NCBI GenBank assembly: GCA_022496805.1
Contig: CM040088.1
Span: 17,763,001-17,827,000, forward strand
DNA: 64,000 nucleotides
Origin: Pohlia nutans
Taxonomy: Eukaryota > Streptophyta > Bryopsida > Bryales > Mniaceae
Reading direction: 5' to 3'
Each line of letters begins with the position of its first letter. Position 1 is the first letter of the stretch. Under the pieces are notes generated by a model. The model searched no databases. It saw nothing but the letters and a program-made list of their open reading frames with translations, and had not been told where the DNA came from. This document shows, in pieces, positions 15,001 through 27,539 of this stretch. A program made the translations under genes and the position numbers.

Positions 15001-17012
15001 CAAAGCATTTAGAAACACAGAAGCTCCCACTCCTGATTAGGAGACAAAGCAGACATAACATGGAAGGCTGAAATAGAGATGGTTAGCAGAGATTCCTCTC
15101 CTCACCTTCTGTATCTTGGAAAATAGATACTCAAACACACGAGGTGTTATACCCCGGTCATCGCTGGGCCGATGTTCAAGATCCACGATATCCCCTAGCA
15201 TTGTGTGGGTTTTACCACTTCCTGTCTGTACACATGCTCATAGTTCACGTCATAAGTGTCACACATCTGTAACCTCACTCGTAGACTTAAAGAACTTTCA
15301 CGACAGTCCAAACCTGAAATCATTGTCATCAAGACATACTGTAGTCAAATGGTGCTGGCAGAAACAAGTCTCTTCAAAAAGGAAGAGAAAATAAACCATA
15401 CCTGGCCATAACAGAACATACAACTATTGTATCCAGCCATGCAGTTTTCGACCATGGGCACGCCAGCCACTCTGAAAAGTTTCTCCTACAACAAATTCGG
15501 AAGCAACACATTCTCAGTAGTCTGCTCACATTCTCGGTTGTCATGCTGGGAAGCGTAGGAGAAACTTAGTACCACAATCCTCAACGAAGTCTCACCAAAA
15601 GCATTTATGCAAACCTGTGTGATGTGATCGCCAGCAACATGATCGAAGGTGAATCTGGTTTCAGGTTGACCTATCCAAGTGATGCTGTGGGAATTATCTT
15701 GCCGAACACATCTGCTGAAGCCCTTCAAGGCGGATTCAGATGTGCTGATGGGTCGAGTGCGAAGTATCACCTGTGCCATTTTCATCATCAGAACAATCGA
15801 TGTATCATGATTTGATATTGATAAATCATGTCAAATTCTGCGTTAAGGAATTGCAAGGACTAGAACCTGGCCGAGCTTGAATTAACTAGACTGACGAGGC
15901 ACCTAGCCTTTACCTAAAACACAGGCATCGGCACTGACAGGAAGTAATACGTTTCACAATGTATTAGGATGAGTCGAGCTTCCAAAATCGCGCGAGAAAA
16001 TATTAATCTCCACTATTGTAAATAGTGAGGACGGTGAACCGTCGCTAAACTTATCAAGAGCATATTATGAACCAACGACAAACTAAAGTTATCAAGAGGA
16101 TATTATGAAAATGTCGCTGTATTCACAATCTATCTCACAACCAAAAGATACAAAACCAAATAGACATCTAGAGGAACGAAAGCAACAAGTATGGTCTTGA
16201 TAAGCCACCTGAACATTGTGATCCTCCCAGAACGTGGGATCCTCCTCGAAATCAAATTGCTGCGCCAAAATCTGTTGGCCCGTGTTAAAATGGAACGATC
16301 CTGAAGATTTCGTCCCACTTCCAAGCGCCCGCGTGCTTCCTATACTGGCTGCGCTACCAGGAGTGGCGCCATACCTAAGGGATCGGTTTACGCTGCGGCT
16401 GGGAGTGGACTGCAAGAAGGACGAGTTGCTCGAGCTGAAGCAAGTCCTGGAAGGGTCAGAATCGAGTGGCGGCTTCCCTGAAATCTTAAATGTACGCGAC
16501 GTTTGTTCAATTGAGCCTGACTTGCTACCTCCAGTGGTCGGAATCAAAGGCGTTCGATGACTCGTGGTAGGAGTCCCGCCAACAGAATCACTGTCCCAAC
16601 TCTTGTTTGCAACGTCTGTCTGTTGCAGGCTCTCCTGAAGTGAGCGAGCTAAGGAAGCCGTAATAGGCAACTTGGACGACCAGGCTGTGGTTGCCTTAGT
16701 ACCTCTTGTCAGAGTGGTCCGTTTCTCGCGAGGCTTCTCGGGTGTGTTGGAGGCGGACCCAATGTTGCCATCAACATTCTCAGACTGCCTGTAAACGGCA
16801 GCAGCTCTTTTCTTGCCTCTTGGAGTAGGAGGCCTTGCTGGCGAACCAGGCTCTGTCTGCTCAGACGCTGACGAGGATTTTGATGCGGACGCCTCTGGAA
16901 TAGGGCGAAGAGGCTGCCTCCCAGGATGCACTGGGGAATCCATGCCATTCTCTTGTTTCTTAAGCGAATTCTGCGATTGGAGGCGTCGCGGGGATGTTAC
17001 CCTTGACGTCAT
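1..17012 (-). CDS. KIN12: Giant kinesin-12 (POK-like), 3' end beyond window
   Basis: Plant kinesin-12, a plus-end-type microtubule motor family acting at the phragmoplast and cortical division zone. Exons read by eye, 5' to 3': 17012-16209, 15770-15615, 15485-15402, 15225-15106, 14984-14871, 14752-14660, 14540-14451, 14340-14270, 14178-14104, 14007-13920, 13752-13694, 13129-13066, 12952-12887, 12705-12496, 12273-12169, 12044-11809, 11642-11573, 11424-11371, 11211-11149, 10914-10856, 10606-10525, 10418-10332, 10217-10116, 9784-9704, 9587-9465, 9259-6965, 6809-687, 566-444, 260 to the edge. Every junction is GT-AG and keeps frame. A Ser/Pro-rich N-terminus (about 260 aa) precedes the motor. P-loop GQTGSGKT is at about 347-354 across an exon junction, switch I NRESSRSHS at about 470-478, switch II LVDLAGSER at about 503-511. 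The rest is coiled coil, with single exons of 765 and 2041 codons. At least about 3985 residues are encoded, well above the roughly 2000-2800 of Arabidopsis POK1/POK2. The last exon stays open to the edge, although a GAGAG|GT donor could end it near position 96. Confidence 0.93.
2254..3585 (-). repeat. Six-copy 222-bp coding tandem repeat in the kinesin tail
   Basis: The coding strand repeats six times with an exact 222-bp period (74 aa). The same landmark falls at 2431, 2653, 2875, 3097, 3319 and 3541, with no indels. Each unit reads approximately KKDLLERLEIQ..., then EASAASSAHQ, then LKTIVESASRELQEKDD. Units alternate in part between S/T and N/K subtypes (QSLQLCTQ against QNLQLCKQ), which suggests a two-unit 444-bp duplication. 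Flanking sequence has weaker look-alikes (ATMLES motifs). The repeat lies wholly inside the 6123-bp exon and looks like heptad-type coiled coil, but 74 is not a multiple of 7. Confidence 0.95.
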
Positions 17013-18480
17013 ACCTTCTTAGTTCCTCTATCTATCCCTACTTAGAATCACACTGCCTTCCTACTCCTACCTCTCTCACCCTCAGTTACATTGGCCCTCT
17101 TCTGAAACGGCATCGCGGCCAACTAAACCCTCTATAAACTTAGAACCGCAGTGCCACTTCGAATGAAGAGTTCTTTGAAAGGAATCGCAAGAAAATTCGT
17201 AGCTCAATACTGAATCCTCCAATCTCTCCTTGGACATATCACCAATTCGCAAAAAGAATAATACTCAACCGAAGAAAATAACCTTAAAACTGCTAACAAC
17301 TTCCTCGTCCGGCGGCAATCTTCCCCTGCTCTCTCCTCGACATGGACCTAATAATGATCACAAAACTTACAAGTATATATCCCTTTGCACTCCTCAATAA
17401 CTACACTTACATCTCAAGACACTCTCTCTTTCTCTGTAAAGGAATAATTAACAGGAAGATCCGTCGAAATCAGGCTCTGCAATTGGCAAAACTACAGCGA
17501 CGTCGGCGGCACTCTCTAGGAACAGAATGCGAGACAAGGTTGCAAACCTAATTTACCTCACAAAAATACTCCCATAGCTGAACAAAAGAATTCGCTCCTG
17601 TACAACCACACTCGACACATTACCTCAGCTCGCAAGAAGACTGGCTCACCCTCCAACTGCCTTCAAACGCCCTTGCAATATCAGACACATCTACATTCCA
17701 TCACAGCATCTACACTAATAAACTCGACAATGAAACAGGACAACCTCGCCACCACAACCTCAAAAATCAAATGGCACCAAACCACCCTGCACTACACTAT
17801 GCGGCTATAACAATTCCATTCCAAACTGTATAAACAGAGTAAATTACAAATGCTACAATCCATCGCAATCCGCAACAGGCGAAATTCTCCAACATCTCAC
17901 TCAAAAAACGCTAACTCTCAATTCCTTAAATTACAATATAAAGCGCAATCGCGTTTCACAAGCGAAAAATCCGACGCACCCTGACTTCAAATTAAGTACC
18001 GAACTCAAACAAATACACCGATCTTCATTTCCTCTCTAACTCGCAGTTCGACCACGCTTGTTCGCACAAACGAATTCAAATCAGTATGAACTCGAAATAG
18101 GAAAAAAGAGATTCGTTCGGCAGCGATTACTGCCTACTTTCCAACGGTCGGCAACAATTGAAAATACAATGTAGCGATGCTTCTTTTTGTCTCGACAATC
18201 GTGCAAACGACTTCAGTTGCGCGCCTCTCAGCAACAAAAACAATCGCAAGAAACAAGCCTGTGCAGACGAAGGTCCAATTTCAAACGCAGTGGTGGGAAC
18301 AGAGAGCGTGCTGGATGAATGAAAATTTTGTGTAGATGAAAATGTAACGTTCATCCAAATGGGCAAGAATAGCCAGTGGGCTTTCGAGAATTGGGGGGAA
18401 TTCATTAATTCGTCGGGGAGGGCAAATTTGAACGGGACCAATCATGGGACTGCACTCGTCGGCCTTAATTGCCGTTGGAG
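17013..18480 (-). promoter_or_regulatory. Kinesin upstream leader and promoter region
   Basis: This 1.5-kb stretch lies immediately upstream of the kinesin start codon. Short open frames occur, the longest about 104 codons near 18127-18441 on the minus strand, but none resembles a known protein. I could not pick a transcription start or core promoter element. It is labelled only by position. Confidence 0.4.
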
Positions 18481-19766
18481 TATTTACAACTTTTTGAATA
18501 TTCTAGACCTCTTTAATGTCACATAGCAATGTAGGCGCTCACATGTCCGTGATAATATGGAGTTTTGCCATGTGACAATCTACCAAAAAAAATTGGACAA
18601 AATTTTGCTGGAATCTTACTTGATTTTGGAAGTGGGTACTCCTATATGAAAACAATGAGAAAAAAGTGAATGAAATCATTAAAGCCTTCTCAAAAAAATA
18701 TTAAAATTGTCGCTACTTCTTGGGGTGACTATGTGAAAAGTAAAAAAATCACGTGACTTTAACTATAGGGTCCTTTTTATTCATGGGAGGAAAATTTTCT
18801 ACCTAATTATAAAAGTTTATATGTAATACATGATGCTTTAAATTCAACTAGAGAATAATTTGAGAATCTACTTGGAATATAATTAAAATATTCTAGAATA
18901 GGAGCTAGGATATACCTTGAATATTCCATTATTTGATAGCCCCCATTCAAATAGCCCCCCTCTCAACGCACGTGGTTACATTAGATATATATTAGTGGTA
19001 CCCCCCCAAAGCGCTATTTGGATGAGAGTGACTTATAATAGACAATTTATAGATGAACATACCTATATGGATGATTCTATTCAGTTTTTTCTTTACATGA
19101 TTACATTCTAGGATGCGTATCATTCTACCAATCCAAAATAAGTAAATAAATTGGTTGATGACAATAACCATACTTGATAGTTGGTCTAGCATATATTAAT
19201 TCAAAAAATGAAAACTCAAAAGTTTTGGAAATTACTTTCTAAAAAATGATATTTCAATATCGTGCAAAAGGAATCTTGAGGAATATTTTTAGTGCCGAAA
19301 TTAAAAAATCCAAAAACAATAATTATTTTGCACATTTGTACCACACCAACTACTTACTTATAGTAGTGTTTTTAAGATACTTAGTATTGTTTCGATAGAA
19401 GTAGAATTGAGGTTCTACATTGGCTTTACAGTGGTGACTTATCTTATAAATGTATTTGTAGTTGCGTAGGTTTCTAATCTCAATTGCAAATTATACATAG
19501 AAAGATTTTGTCCTCAAAAAGGTCTTTAAAAATCTATTAACATTTATTGAACTCTTTAGTTTCAAATTTGTATGTAATTTCTTGTGACATAATACTATAG
19601 TACAAAGTGAGTTTTGAGATAGATATGTTTATTGACTCTAGTCCATATGAGACCTTGCATTGACAAAAGCTACATTTACAATGAATGTGAGCAAGTTTGA
19701 GTATGTTGTTGCTCAAGTCAATGGCACAATATCCTCATGGTTAGTGAGACAACAAAGGATGTGATA
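18481..19766. other. AT-rich intergenic DNA, nothing recognised
   Basis: About 1.3 kb of low-complexity AT-rich sequence with scattered stops in all frames. A short C-rich patch near 18945-19015 stands out from the AT background. I see no gene, RNA gene or bounded element. Confidence 0.5.
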
Positions 19767-20328
19767 TTAACCCCTAACCGCCCAACCATGCATATTTTGC
19801 ATGATGTACGGATTTGAAGTCCGTTTTCTCATCCATTATGTACTTTTTGCAGTATGGAATTTTTATTATTGAAACTTTTATGGGAAGTTAGCTCCGTGCA
19901 TGTGTGATCCGATTAGAAAGAGGATGATTTGTGAAAATTTCATGCCTCCTTTCATGTTGTAGTGTTCCACCCAAAATTGTGAAGGTTTTAGTCTAAAAGT
20001 GCTCTTGAAAAAGTCAACTTCTGAAATTAAGCAACCAAAAAATCTCCTAAAATCACTACACTTAGAGTATTACATTTCAACCCATCCCAAGAAATTTCAT
20101 TATTAGATTGTCAATATCTTATTCGCAATCATATTACAAAAGAGTGTTAAATTTTAAGTTTGAAATTGAATACACAAATATTGGTGATAGCAATCTAACC
20201 GTATGGGTAGAATCTAAAATGCATAATGTACAATTTTTATTCATTCATCAAGTTGAAAATATCCCTCTTAGTAATGCATCTTTGAAAAACTGCCAAAACT
20301 GGAAAGGGTGAGAATGTTTAGGGGTTAA
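19767..20328 (+). mobile_element. TTAA element family A, copy A1
   Basis: A 562-bp unit bounded by TTAA at 19767 and 20325, with ends TTAACCCCTAA and TTAGGGGTTAA. It has no open frame of note, so it is non-autonomous. Its interior matches A2 to A6: the ATGATGTAC or GGATGTAC motif near one end, the ATTACATTTCAACC stretch, and the TTTGCAAAACTGCC-like stretch at the other end. Its orientation is the same as A3 and opposite to A2. Confidence 0.85.
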
Positions 20329-20566
20329 CCCCTATGCGTCTAAAACGTCCAATATAGCCATTTGCATCCTTGAACTTTGCAACGGTGGCATTTTGTCATT
20401 TTACCTCGGTTTTTTGATTGCAATACATCATTTTCAAGCTCTTGTTCTATACTACAAGATCAACAGTGTCAAACATGTCAAACTGAAGTCATTTTCATAC
20501 AAACAAATGATTTGCAACAAGGGGTCTATTTTCCTACACTACAGAAAATACACAATGGTCGCTTAA
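20325..20566. repeat. TTAA-bounded spacer between A1 and A2
   Basis: A 242-bp segment starting at the TTAA that closes A1 (TTAACCCCTATGCGTC) and ending at the TTAA that opens A2. Only its left side looks like an element terminus. It may be a fragment of a further family, or a remnant whose right end was replaced by A2. Confidence 0.4.
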
Positions 20567-21137
20567 CCCCTAAATGCCTAGAGCCCTCTCCAAATTCGAC
20601 AGTTTTGCAAAGATGCATTATAAAATGCAACCTAGAGGGATATTTTGAACTTGATATATGAATAAAAGTTGTACATTATGAATTTTAGATTCTATCCATA
20701 CGTTAGATCTATGATTGCTATCACTAATATTTTCCATAAAAATTAAAACTCAAAATTGAAAATTCTTTTGTAAGTCGATTAAGAATAATATATTGACAAT
20801 CTGTGGATGAAATTTGTTGGGATTGGTTGAAATGTAATACTCTAAGTGTAGTGATTTTTGGAGATTTTTTGGTTGCTTAATTTTATGAGTTGACTTTTTT
20901 TAGAGCACTTTTACACTGAGATCTTCAAAATTTTGGATGAATCACTACAACATCAAATGAGGCATAAAAATTTCACAAATCATCCCCTTTCTAATCGGAT
21001 CACATATGCATGAAGCTAACTTCCTATAGAATCTACAGTAAAAATTCCACACTGCAAAAAGTGCATGACGGATGAGAAATTTTGGATGAAATATGTACAT
21101 CGTCCAAAAAAAGGACGCTTAGGCAGTTAGGGGTTAA
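20563..21137 (-). mobile_element. TTAA element family A, copy A2
   Basis: A 575-bp unit bounded by TTAA at 20563 and 21134. The left terminus reads TTAACCCCTAAATGCCTA and the reverse complement of the right terminus reads TTAACCCCTAACTGCCTA. The interior is highly similar to A5 at 43389. Orientation is inverted relative to A1 and A3. No coding potential is seen. Confidence 0.88.
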
Positions 21138-21140
21138 GGG

Positions 21141-21602
21141 TTAACCCTTGCCTAAGCGTCCATTTTTTGAAGGATGTACAAATTTCATCCATATTTTCTC
21201 ATCCATCATGCACTTTTTGCACTATGGATTTTTAAATATATATATTATAGAAAGTTAGCTTCATGCATGTGTGATCTGATTAAAAAGGAGATGATTTGTG
21301 AAATTTTCATGCCTCATTTCATGTTGTAATGTTTCATCCAAAATCTTGAAGATTTCAAAATCAGTGGAAAAGTGCTCTTAAAAAAGTCAACTCCTAAAAT
21401 TAAGCAACCAAAAATCTCCAAAAATCACTACACTTAGAGTATTACATTTCAACCAATCCCAACAAATTTCATCCACAAATTGTCAATATATTATTCATAA
21501 TCGACTTACAAAAGAATTTTCAATTTTGAGTTTTAATTTTTATAGAAAAATATTAGTGATAGCAATCATAGATCTAACGTATGGATAGAATCTAAAATTC
21601 AT
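21141..21602 (+). mobile_element. TTAA element family A, copy A3 (3' truncated)
   Basis: It begins with TTAACCCTTGCCTAAGCG, three bases after the TTAA that closes A2, and runs head-to-head with A2. Similarity to the family stops near 21602, so about 110 bp of the far end, including its TIR, is missing. The A2/A3 pair forms a long inverted repeat. Confidence 0.8.
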
Positions 21603-22006
21603 ACATTTATACAATGAAAACACTGAATTATTCGTATTGTTTTCTTAAAAGGCATCAGGGATTGTACAAAGTTTTCCATTTGATTACCCCCAAGACAAAT
21701 GCTACAGTTCCTACAAAAGTCAGGTTCCAGATCTCTATCCTGTCTACATAAGAAAGAAAAGGCTTGCTTATAGCAGAAGAGGGATTATTGGGAAAAGAAT
21801 CCTCCAAGTACACTGCAATCGATGTGCAGCCGACGTTGCCGGGACTTCAGGAAACGACTCCAAAAAACGGAGTACAGAATCTGTTGATGGTTGTCACCTG
21901 CTAAATAAACACCTGTACCGTAGATTTACATAAACACCGCCAAATTGTTCTCCTCGGGCAGAAAAACTAAGCAATCGTTATTTCTTCCAATTGGATATAC
22001 CCATGC

Positions 22007-24670
22007 TTACGATGTCGAAGTACTTGATACTAGGGCTGTAACCTCGCTATCCTTTTCTAGGCCGTTGTCTGACCTACATGAAAGAAATGTCCGCTTCATG
22101 TACACCCAGTTACCGTCCTCTTGCGCAGGTTCTAGTACCAGGTAAACTATGAAGCTGATGTACAAAACAGTGGCCACTCCTAAGATCGCCATTACCGTAC
22201 TAGACTCGATAATGCTGCCGAAAACAGATACCACCAACAGGTACATATTGATTGCCATTACCAACAATGCGATGCTCCAAGCTATCACCTGCAATCACAG
22301 CCATCATATAAAGTGATGTTACATTGAGAAATTTGATGAATCGCCTGCAACATGAAACTTGATCATAGCTTCAAGATGCACACTAAAATCTACTACACAA
22401 CAAAATTCATGTCAAAGCGAAACCACCCTCAGCATCTAACGCACTCAACTCGAAGATATGACAGCTGTGCTTTGTGTTACACACACACACACACAAATAT
22501 ATATATATATATATACACATATATGGCCTTAAATGGAACAGACGGTTTTCAGGACATAATGTACCTTGGTAACCGTGCTGATAACAAAAACACCCATAAC
22601 CCGTGTGTTGGAGACTAAACACAGTAAAGGAATGAGAGCAAATGGCAGCTGAATGGATTGCAGCACATTCAGCCATTCGCTCAGATTATCCAGCTCGTTC
22701 TCTGAGCTGTCGAAGGCAAGAGCCACAGCGACAGTCGGAACAATTGCAACAAGTCGTGTAACCAGCACTCGGATCCACTTCTTCACACGCAAGTTGAGAA
22801 AGCCAGCCATGACAAATTGACCTGCCAAAGAACAAGCGTCTGTGAGATTCACCTCTAATTCGTTTTAAACACAAACTCTTCTTAAAACATACTTTCCTAA
22901 TGCTTGAGTTTGGAAAGCAATAAAAGCGGGGTAAAGTAAACAGATCTACGTTCACTTTCACTTAGCTAAGCTGACCTCATTTCCAGCAACAGATTGGGTT
23001 GACAATGTAGGATATGATCAAACGTTTAGAACTGTGCTCATCCCAGAGACATACCAGTGTATGTGCCTGTCATGGTGCTGCTCTGACCAGCGGCTAGCAG
23101 CCCAATAGCCCATATATATAAAATTGGGAAGAAACCGCCTCCATATCTCCGCTGGAGATACTCCCCAGCATTTGCCAGACCTATGATTCCTGCTTCCTCT
23201 TTTCCAAAGAAAGCCTTTGCAAAAATAGCCATGATACAAAGGTTGATCAAAAAGGAGATGAAAAGGGCGACTGCTGATTCAATGTTGTAATACCGAAGAG
23301 CTTCACGCACGCGACTCTTCTTGGAGGTGTCGATATTCCGTGATTGGACAAGCGCAGAATGGAGAAATATATTATGTGGCATAATAACAGCCCCGACGAT
23401 TCCGACAGCCTTGTCTACAGCTGATCTCGGAACAGACGGAAACACAAGACCTGCGAGGCGGTCACTAGATTTTAAGCACAGATAATACTCTACAATTTAG
23501 CTCTGAAAGCAAAATATAACTCATTAAATAGACAGTTTCAGAAACAAGAAAGAGGTGAGAAAAGTAGCTCGCGCACCAGAGGCAACAGCTTTGATGTCTG
23601 GATCGGTTTCGCCGAACATCCAGGCAAACGAAAGTCCCATGATTCCAATGAATATACAAAATAAAAGCTCCAACTTTCTAACGCCAAAATTCTCCAAAAA
23701 GAGGAACAAGAACCTGGATACAAGTAGCAGATTTCAATCTTCAATACACAATCGAACCCCACACCACATAGTTGTTACCAAGCAAGAAATGGCTTAGCAC
23801 CTCTGCCAATAGATTCATTCCTATCATCTATGTATTGCTAACACCACTACTAATAGAAAAATAAGTGCAAAGATACCACAATAACAGTATGTACATTCCC
23901 CCACGTTAAAAACAAAAACTATAACACTACCTCTAAGAGCAAGCCACAAATCCCAAAGATCACCACCCAATTTTCGATTTAAGAACGCATATAAGAGAAA
24001 GAATTTAAAAGTAAAGATCCTCATCTCCAAGTCAAACATGCACAGGGAACTTCTAGTACACGAGTAGAAGGTGAAGAACATAGCCATACCCATCGACACC
24101 GGTAATCAGCACACCAGCCCAGAGGGGTATCCAGCCATTTGAAAGGATTCTGAAGGCAATAGCACTTCCAATGACCTGTTGAACATCAGCACCGATAATA
24201 GCAACCTCTGTCATGACCCAAAGAACTAACCGTGCCCACACAGGATATTCAACCCTGCAGAGCTCGGCCAAGTGACTACCTGTTGCAACGCCAAGCCTCG
24301 CAGCCAGTTTTTGGATAAGAAGCCCCATGATGGTAGCCCACATCAGTAGCCATAAAAGGGCGTATCCTGCAGTTGCCCCCGACTGTAGGTCACTCTCAAT
24401 GTTTCCGGGATCAAGGTACGCAATGCTCATCAAAAAGCCAGGTCCAGCAAACATCCAAAGCTTTTTCCATGAAAATTTGGGAAGAAAGTCTCGATCTCCT
24501 CCTTCCTCGTCAGTATCTGGTTCTTCACCAAAATGGACGTTGACTTGCTCGGCTCTGCTATATGTTCTATCCTCATCGTCCTCATCATCATAGTGGGATC
24601 GTCCTGCAGCTTTGAGACCATAATCATCCTGGCTTCGTGGACGCACAAGGGGCTCAGATTCTGAAGTCAT
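22007..24670 (-). CDS. NRAMP: NRAMP-family divalent metal transporter
   Basis: Proton-coupled transporter of divalent metals (Fe, Mn and similar), usually on plant vacuolar or endosomal membranes. Five exons: 24670-24090, 23713-23577, 23450-23055, 22821-22565 and 22288-22007, all GT-AG and in frame, giving 1653 nt and 550 aa, a normal length for plant NRAMPs. A hydrophilic, acidic N-terminus of about 65 residues carries a dileucine-like EPLVRP motif. The metal-binding signatures are present: DPGN at residues 87-90 (TM1) and MPHN at about 263-266 (TM6), followed by [10 protein letters not shown]. Transporter hallmarks [10 protein letters not shown] and [10 protein letters not shown] are intact, and multiple hydrophobic segments span the protein. 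It resembles the plant NRAMP2/3/4-type branch rather than EIN2, because no long C-terminal cytosolic domain follows. Substrate preference and membrane cannot be read from sequence. Confidence 0.95.
22479..22525. repeat. Compound (AC)n/(AT)n microsatellite
   Basis: A run of AC dinucleotides followed by AT dinucleotides inside the last NRAMP intron (22289-22564). It has no evident effect on the splice sites. Confidence 0.95.
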
Positions 24671-26389
24671 GGTTGACGAAGAACCCCAAAATTAACCTTC
24701 AACTTTGATCTTCCTCTTTGGATACCGATGCTTACCAAACTGTCAACATAAAATCATGGTATGATGGTTCTACCAACCCCCATAAATTCTCGTTCTCGTT
24801 TACAAGGCCCCAGTGCTTGACAATACTTCTCCAGGACTTGCTTTCAACCGCCTCATCATACCCGTAATCACACCAGGAGTACTCCAGTATTTGTCCCTAT
24901 CAACTTGCCATGTACATTCAACAGAAACCGCAACCAAAAACACCGGCCTGCAACCAAAACAAAAAGGGCAAAAAATATTTCTGAGTAATGCAGGGTTAAA
25001 AGACCAGGAAACACAAGAGCTGTCAAGTAGTTCATAAACCGGCCCACAAATAAAAAGGGTTTACTTACATGCCGTAGTCGCTACACATCCGATCACTACA
25101 CCTAGTCACGGCACCGAAACCACCGTACAATACCCTACGCCTGGGTCAGATTCGGCATTAATTAAAAGTGACACGTGTCATATTGTGGTTAGTTGTAACC
25201 TCTTGAAATGTGACGCGGAAATTGAATTTCTGACCCGAGCACACGGATGTCCGCTTCAAAAAGACTTAAGTGGCATCAATATTGGCTAGCAGCATTTGCA
25301 AAACCAACCGCATTACTTAACAAAAAAGCAGAAATCTCCAAAAAGAGTTTGATCAAACCAGCTGCGTTATAGTCTTTTAGCTGTCAAATCGGTGGAAAAG
25401 AAACAAAACATAAAGTATCACGGTAAAAATTAACTTCATTGTTGCTGAGGCCCTGCTCGTGAATTTACGGAAATGAGCTACCTCACTGTTCATAATCTGT
25501 GAACACTAATAAAGATTAACACAAACAAGCGATCATGGACTCCACTAAAACAAGGGGAAACTGTCGAATCTCGACAAATGCCACAATCCAACTTGTTGCA
25601 CAGCCGTCTGAATCCGACGATCAACGACAAATGCTAAGCACTGCTTACAAAGCTAATCACTACTGACTTCTTGTAGAGAGAAAGAGACCAACACGAAAGG
25701 CCAACCCCATTCTAATTCTCACTCTTCTCAACCGCAAGAAAACATCCCCTACCAAATTCATTCCTAGAAACCCAATCCCTCCCCGAAACGCCAACCAGAA
25801 AAGAACTGCATTCGCAACGAATCATTCCCCTGCCTACACTCAACACGTAATCATCTCTTTCCAAAACATCCAAATTCATTTGCAACCCAAAAAAATTAGA
25901 AAGGTACCGTATGACGCACTTGCATTCCAAACCCTAAATTCAACAGAAATCGCAATTCGGCACTGCTTTCAGAAAAATCACAAGCGTTGGAAGCGCAATC
26001 AAATGCACACACCTCAATCGGAGCTCTCTCACGCAATGGCAGCCACTTGAAAGCAATCGATGGGGCGAATCCGTCCGGTATCGTGACATGGACGAAACAG
26101 CGAGAATAGTAGATATTGACTCGTGCACTTTCTTTGACATACTCTTCCTGCGGATGAGAGCTGATCCTGACCTTTGGATCTTCCGATCTGAGCGAACTTG
26201 GTGCCGACACGTGGTGGCTCGTGCGTCCTTCGTGTCGGCCTGCGTCGACATCAGACTGCGGCTTTTATTATGATTTGTAGTGTGTGGGATAACGTGCCTT
26301 TCATGCTCAGTCAGCCTTTCCTTTTGCTTTTTGGTAATGTACTTTTTTTCTTGCCGTCTTCAGTGGGGCATGGGAACTGGCCCCCAAAA
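24671..26389 (-). other. NRAMP upstream region with uncertain ORF
   Basis: This 1.7-kb stretch is upstream of the NRAMP start codon. It contains a minus-strand open frame at 26210-25896 (104 codons, starting MSAPSSLRSEDPK) and an overlapping one in another frame. Neither resembles a known protein. They could be part of a 5' leader exon. No other gene is seen. The base composition of 25900-26270 is richer in GC than the flanks, as expected near a transcription start. Confidence 0.35.
25169..25180. promoter_or_regulatory. Palindromic G-box upstream of NRAMP
   Basis: The 12-bp perfect palindrome TGACACGTGTCA contains the G-box core CACGTG and lies about 500 bp upstream of the NRAMP start codon. 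A second CACGTG is at 26208-26213. G-boxes are bZIP and bHLH binding sites in plants. Function here is inferred only from position and motif. Confidence 0.4.
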
Positions 26390-26939
26390 TTAACCCCTAA
26401 AAGCCCGAGGGGTATTGGACAAAACATAGATGTGTTATAATATGTGCCTTTCATATGTTTGATGAAGTTTGGTTCAATAGACAAAATGTAGAGTATCATC
26501 TCTACAAATTATCCGTACGGTCAAACTTCCAAAAATAACTTTAGATCATTTTTTAATGAATTTAAAAGCATTAACCTTTGAAATTTTGTATAAATTATAA
26601 TTTTCAATTTTAGAGTTAAAAATTTAGTATGATTGGTTAAAGTTGGGCTATCTATTGTAAACTTCAAAAAAGCAAAAGAAATGATGGAGGAATCATCATT
26701 ACTTTCCCCAAATAGCAAATTTTATAACACTAAGACAATGTTGAGATGATCTACTTTGAAAAATTCTCCCGGGTGGAGTTTAACTCGGATTGTCATAATT
26801 CAAATTGGGTTGGAAAGTAGACTTAATGTAGTATTTTAAAATATTTTTTATTTTTTCAAAAAATTATTTTTTTGTTCCGGGCAGCCCGTTAAATTCGGGC
26901 AGCGACCAGAAAATGGTCGTTTGAGCGCTCAGGGGTTAA
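26390..26939 (+). mobile_element. TTAA element family D, copy D1
   Basis: A 550-bp unit bounded by TTAA at 26390 and 26936. The left end is TTAACCCCTAAAAGC and the reverse complement of the right end is TTAACCCCTGAGCGC. The interior, starting ATTGGACAAAACAT, matches D2 at 44461. No coding sequence is seen. Confidence 0.85.
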
Positions 26940-27110
26940 ACTCTGAGAACCCAATCAGCCATTTCATGGTCGCTGCCCTATTTTAACGGGCAGCGATCAT
27001 AAAATTACCAATTCTTTTTTCAAGATATAATTTTTTTTAATAGGAAACGAAATCTACTTTTCAACCCACTTTGAATCATGTCAATTGAAGTAAAATTTTG
27101 TTTGTGAATT
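26936..27110 (-). mobile_element. Family D fragment D4, inverted, sharing a TTAA with D1
   Basis: Starting from the TTAA that closes D1, the next roughly 170 bp resemble the reverse complement of the D1 right end: ATGGTCGCTGCCC, then AACGGGC, then a poly-T/A stretch, then CTACTTTTCAACCCA. Similarity fades by about 27110. D1 and D4 thus form a tail-to-tail pair around a single TTAA. Confidence 0.75.
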
Positions 27111-27539
27111 TTTTTCAAAATGAAACAGTTCAAGAAAAAAATGTTTCAAGAAAATGATGGTGTTTTGACCATAAAAGCTTTTACTTCTTATTAATATGAT
27201 GTAATCGTAGTCATTATTTTTTATAAGTTGATCATAGTCAATAACATCAAATTTCAAATCTATAAATTGTAAATTTGGTGCATTTCATAAATTAAATAAA
27301 AAGTATGTTTAAATATGTTTAAATAAATTGTTTTTGGAGATTTAAACATATTGACAATCTACTTATACACTGGGGGAATGTATTTTTTTGGTATATGTAT
27401 GTATCTGGGTGATCACCAAGATGGTTCCACATAGAATTCATGTTTGAATTTAGTCTTTTACTTTGATATAAAAGACAATTTACTTTGAGAAGGAAAATGT
27501 TTTTTAAAATTAATGTAATCTATAAAAGTAATTTAAGAC

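Noticed and set aside
18127..18441. 104-codon minus-strand frame upstream of the kinesin
   Set aside because: No motif or splice support. It lies in the upstream leader or promoter region.
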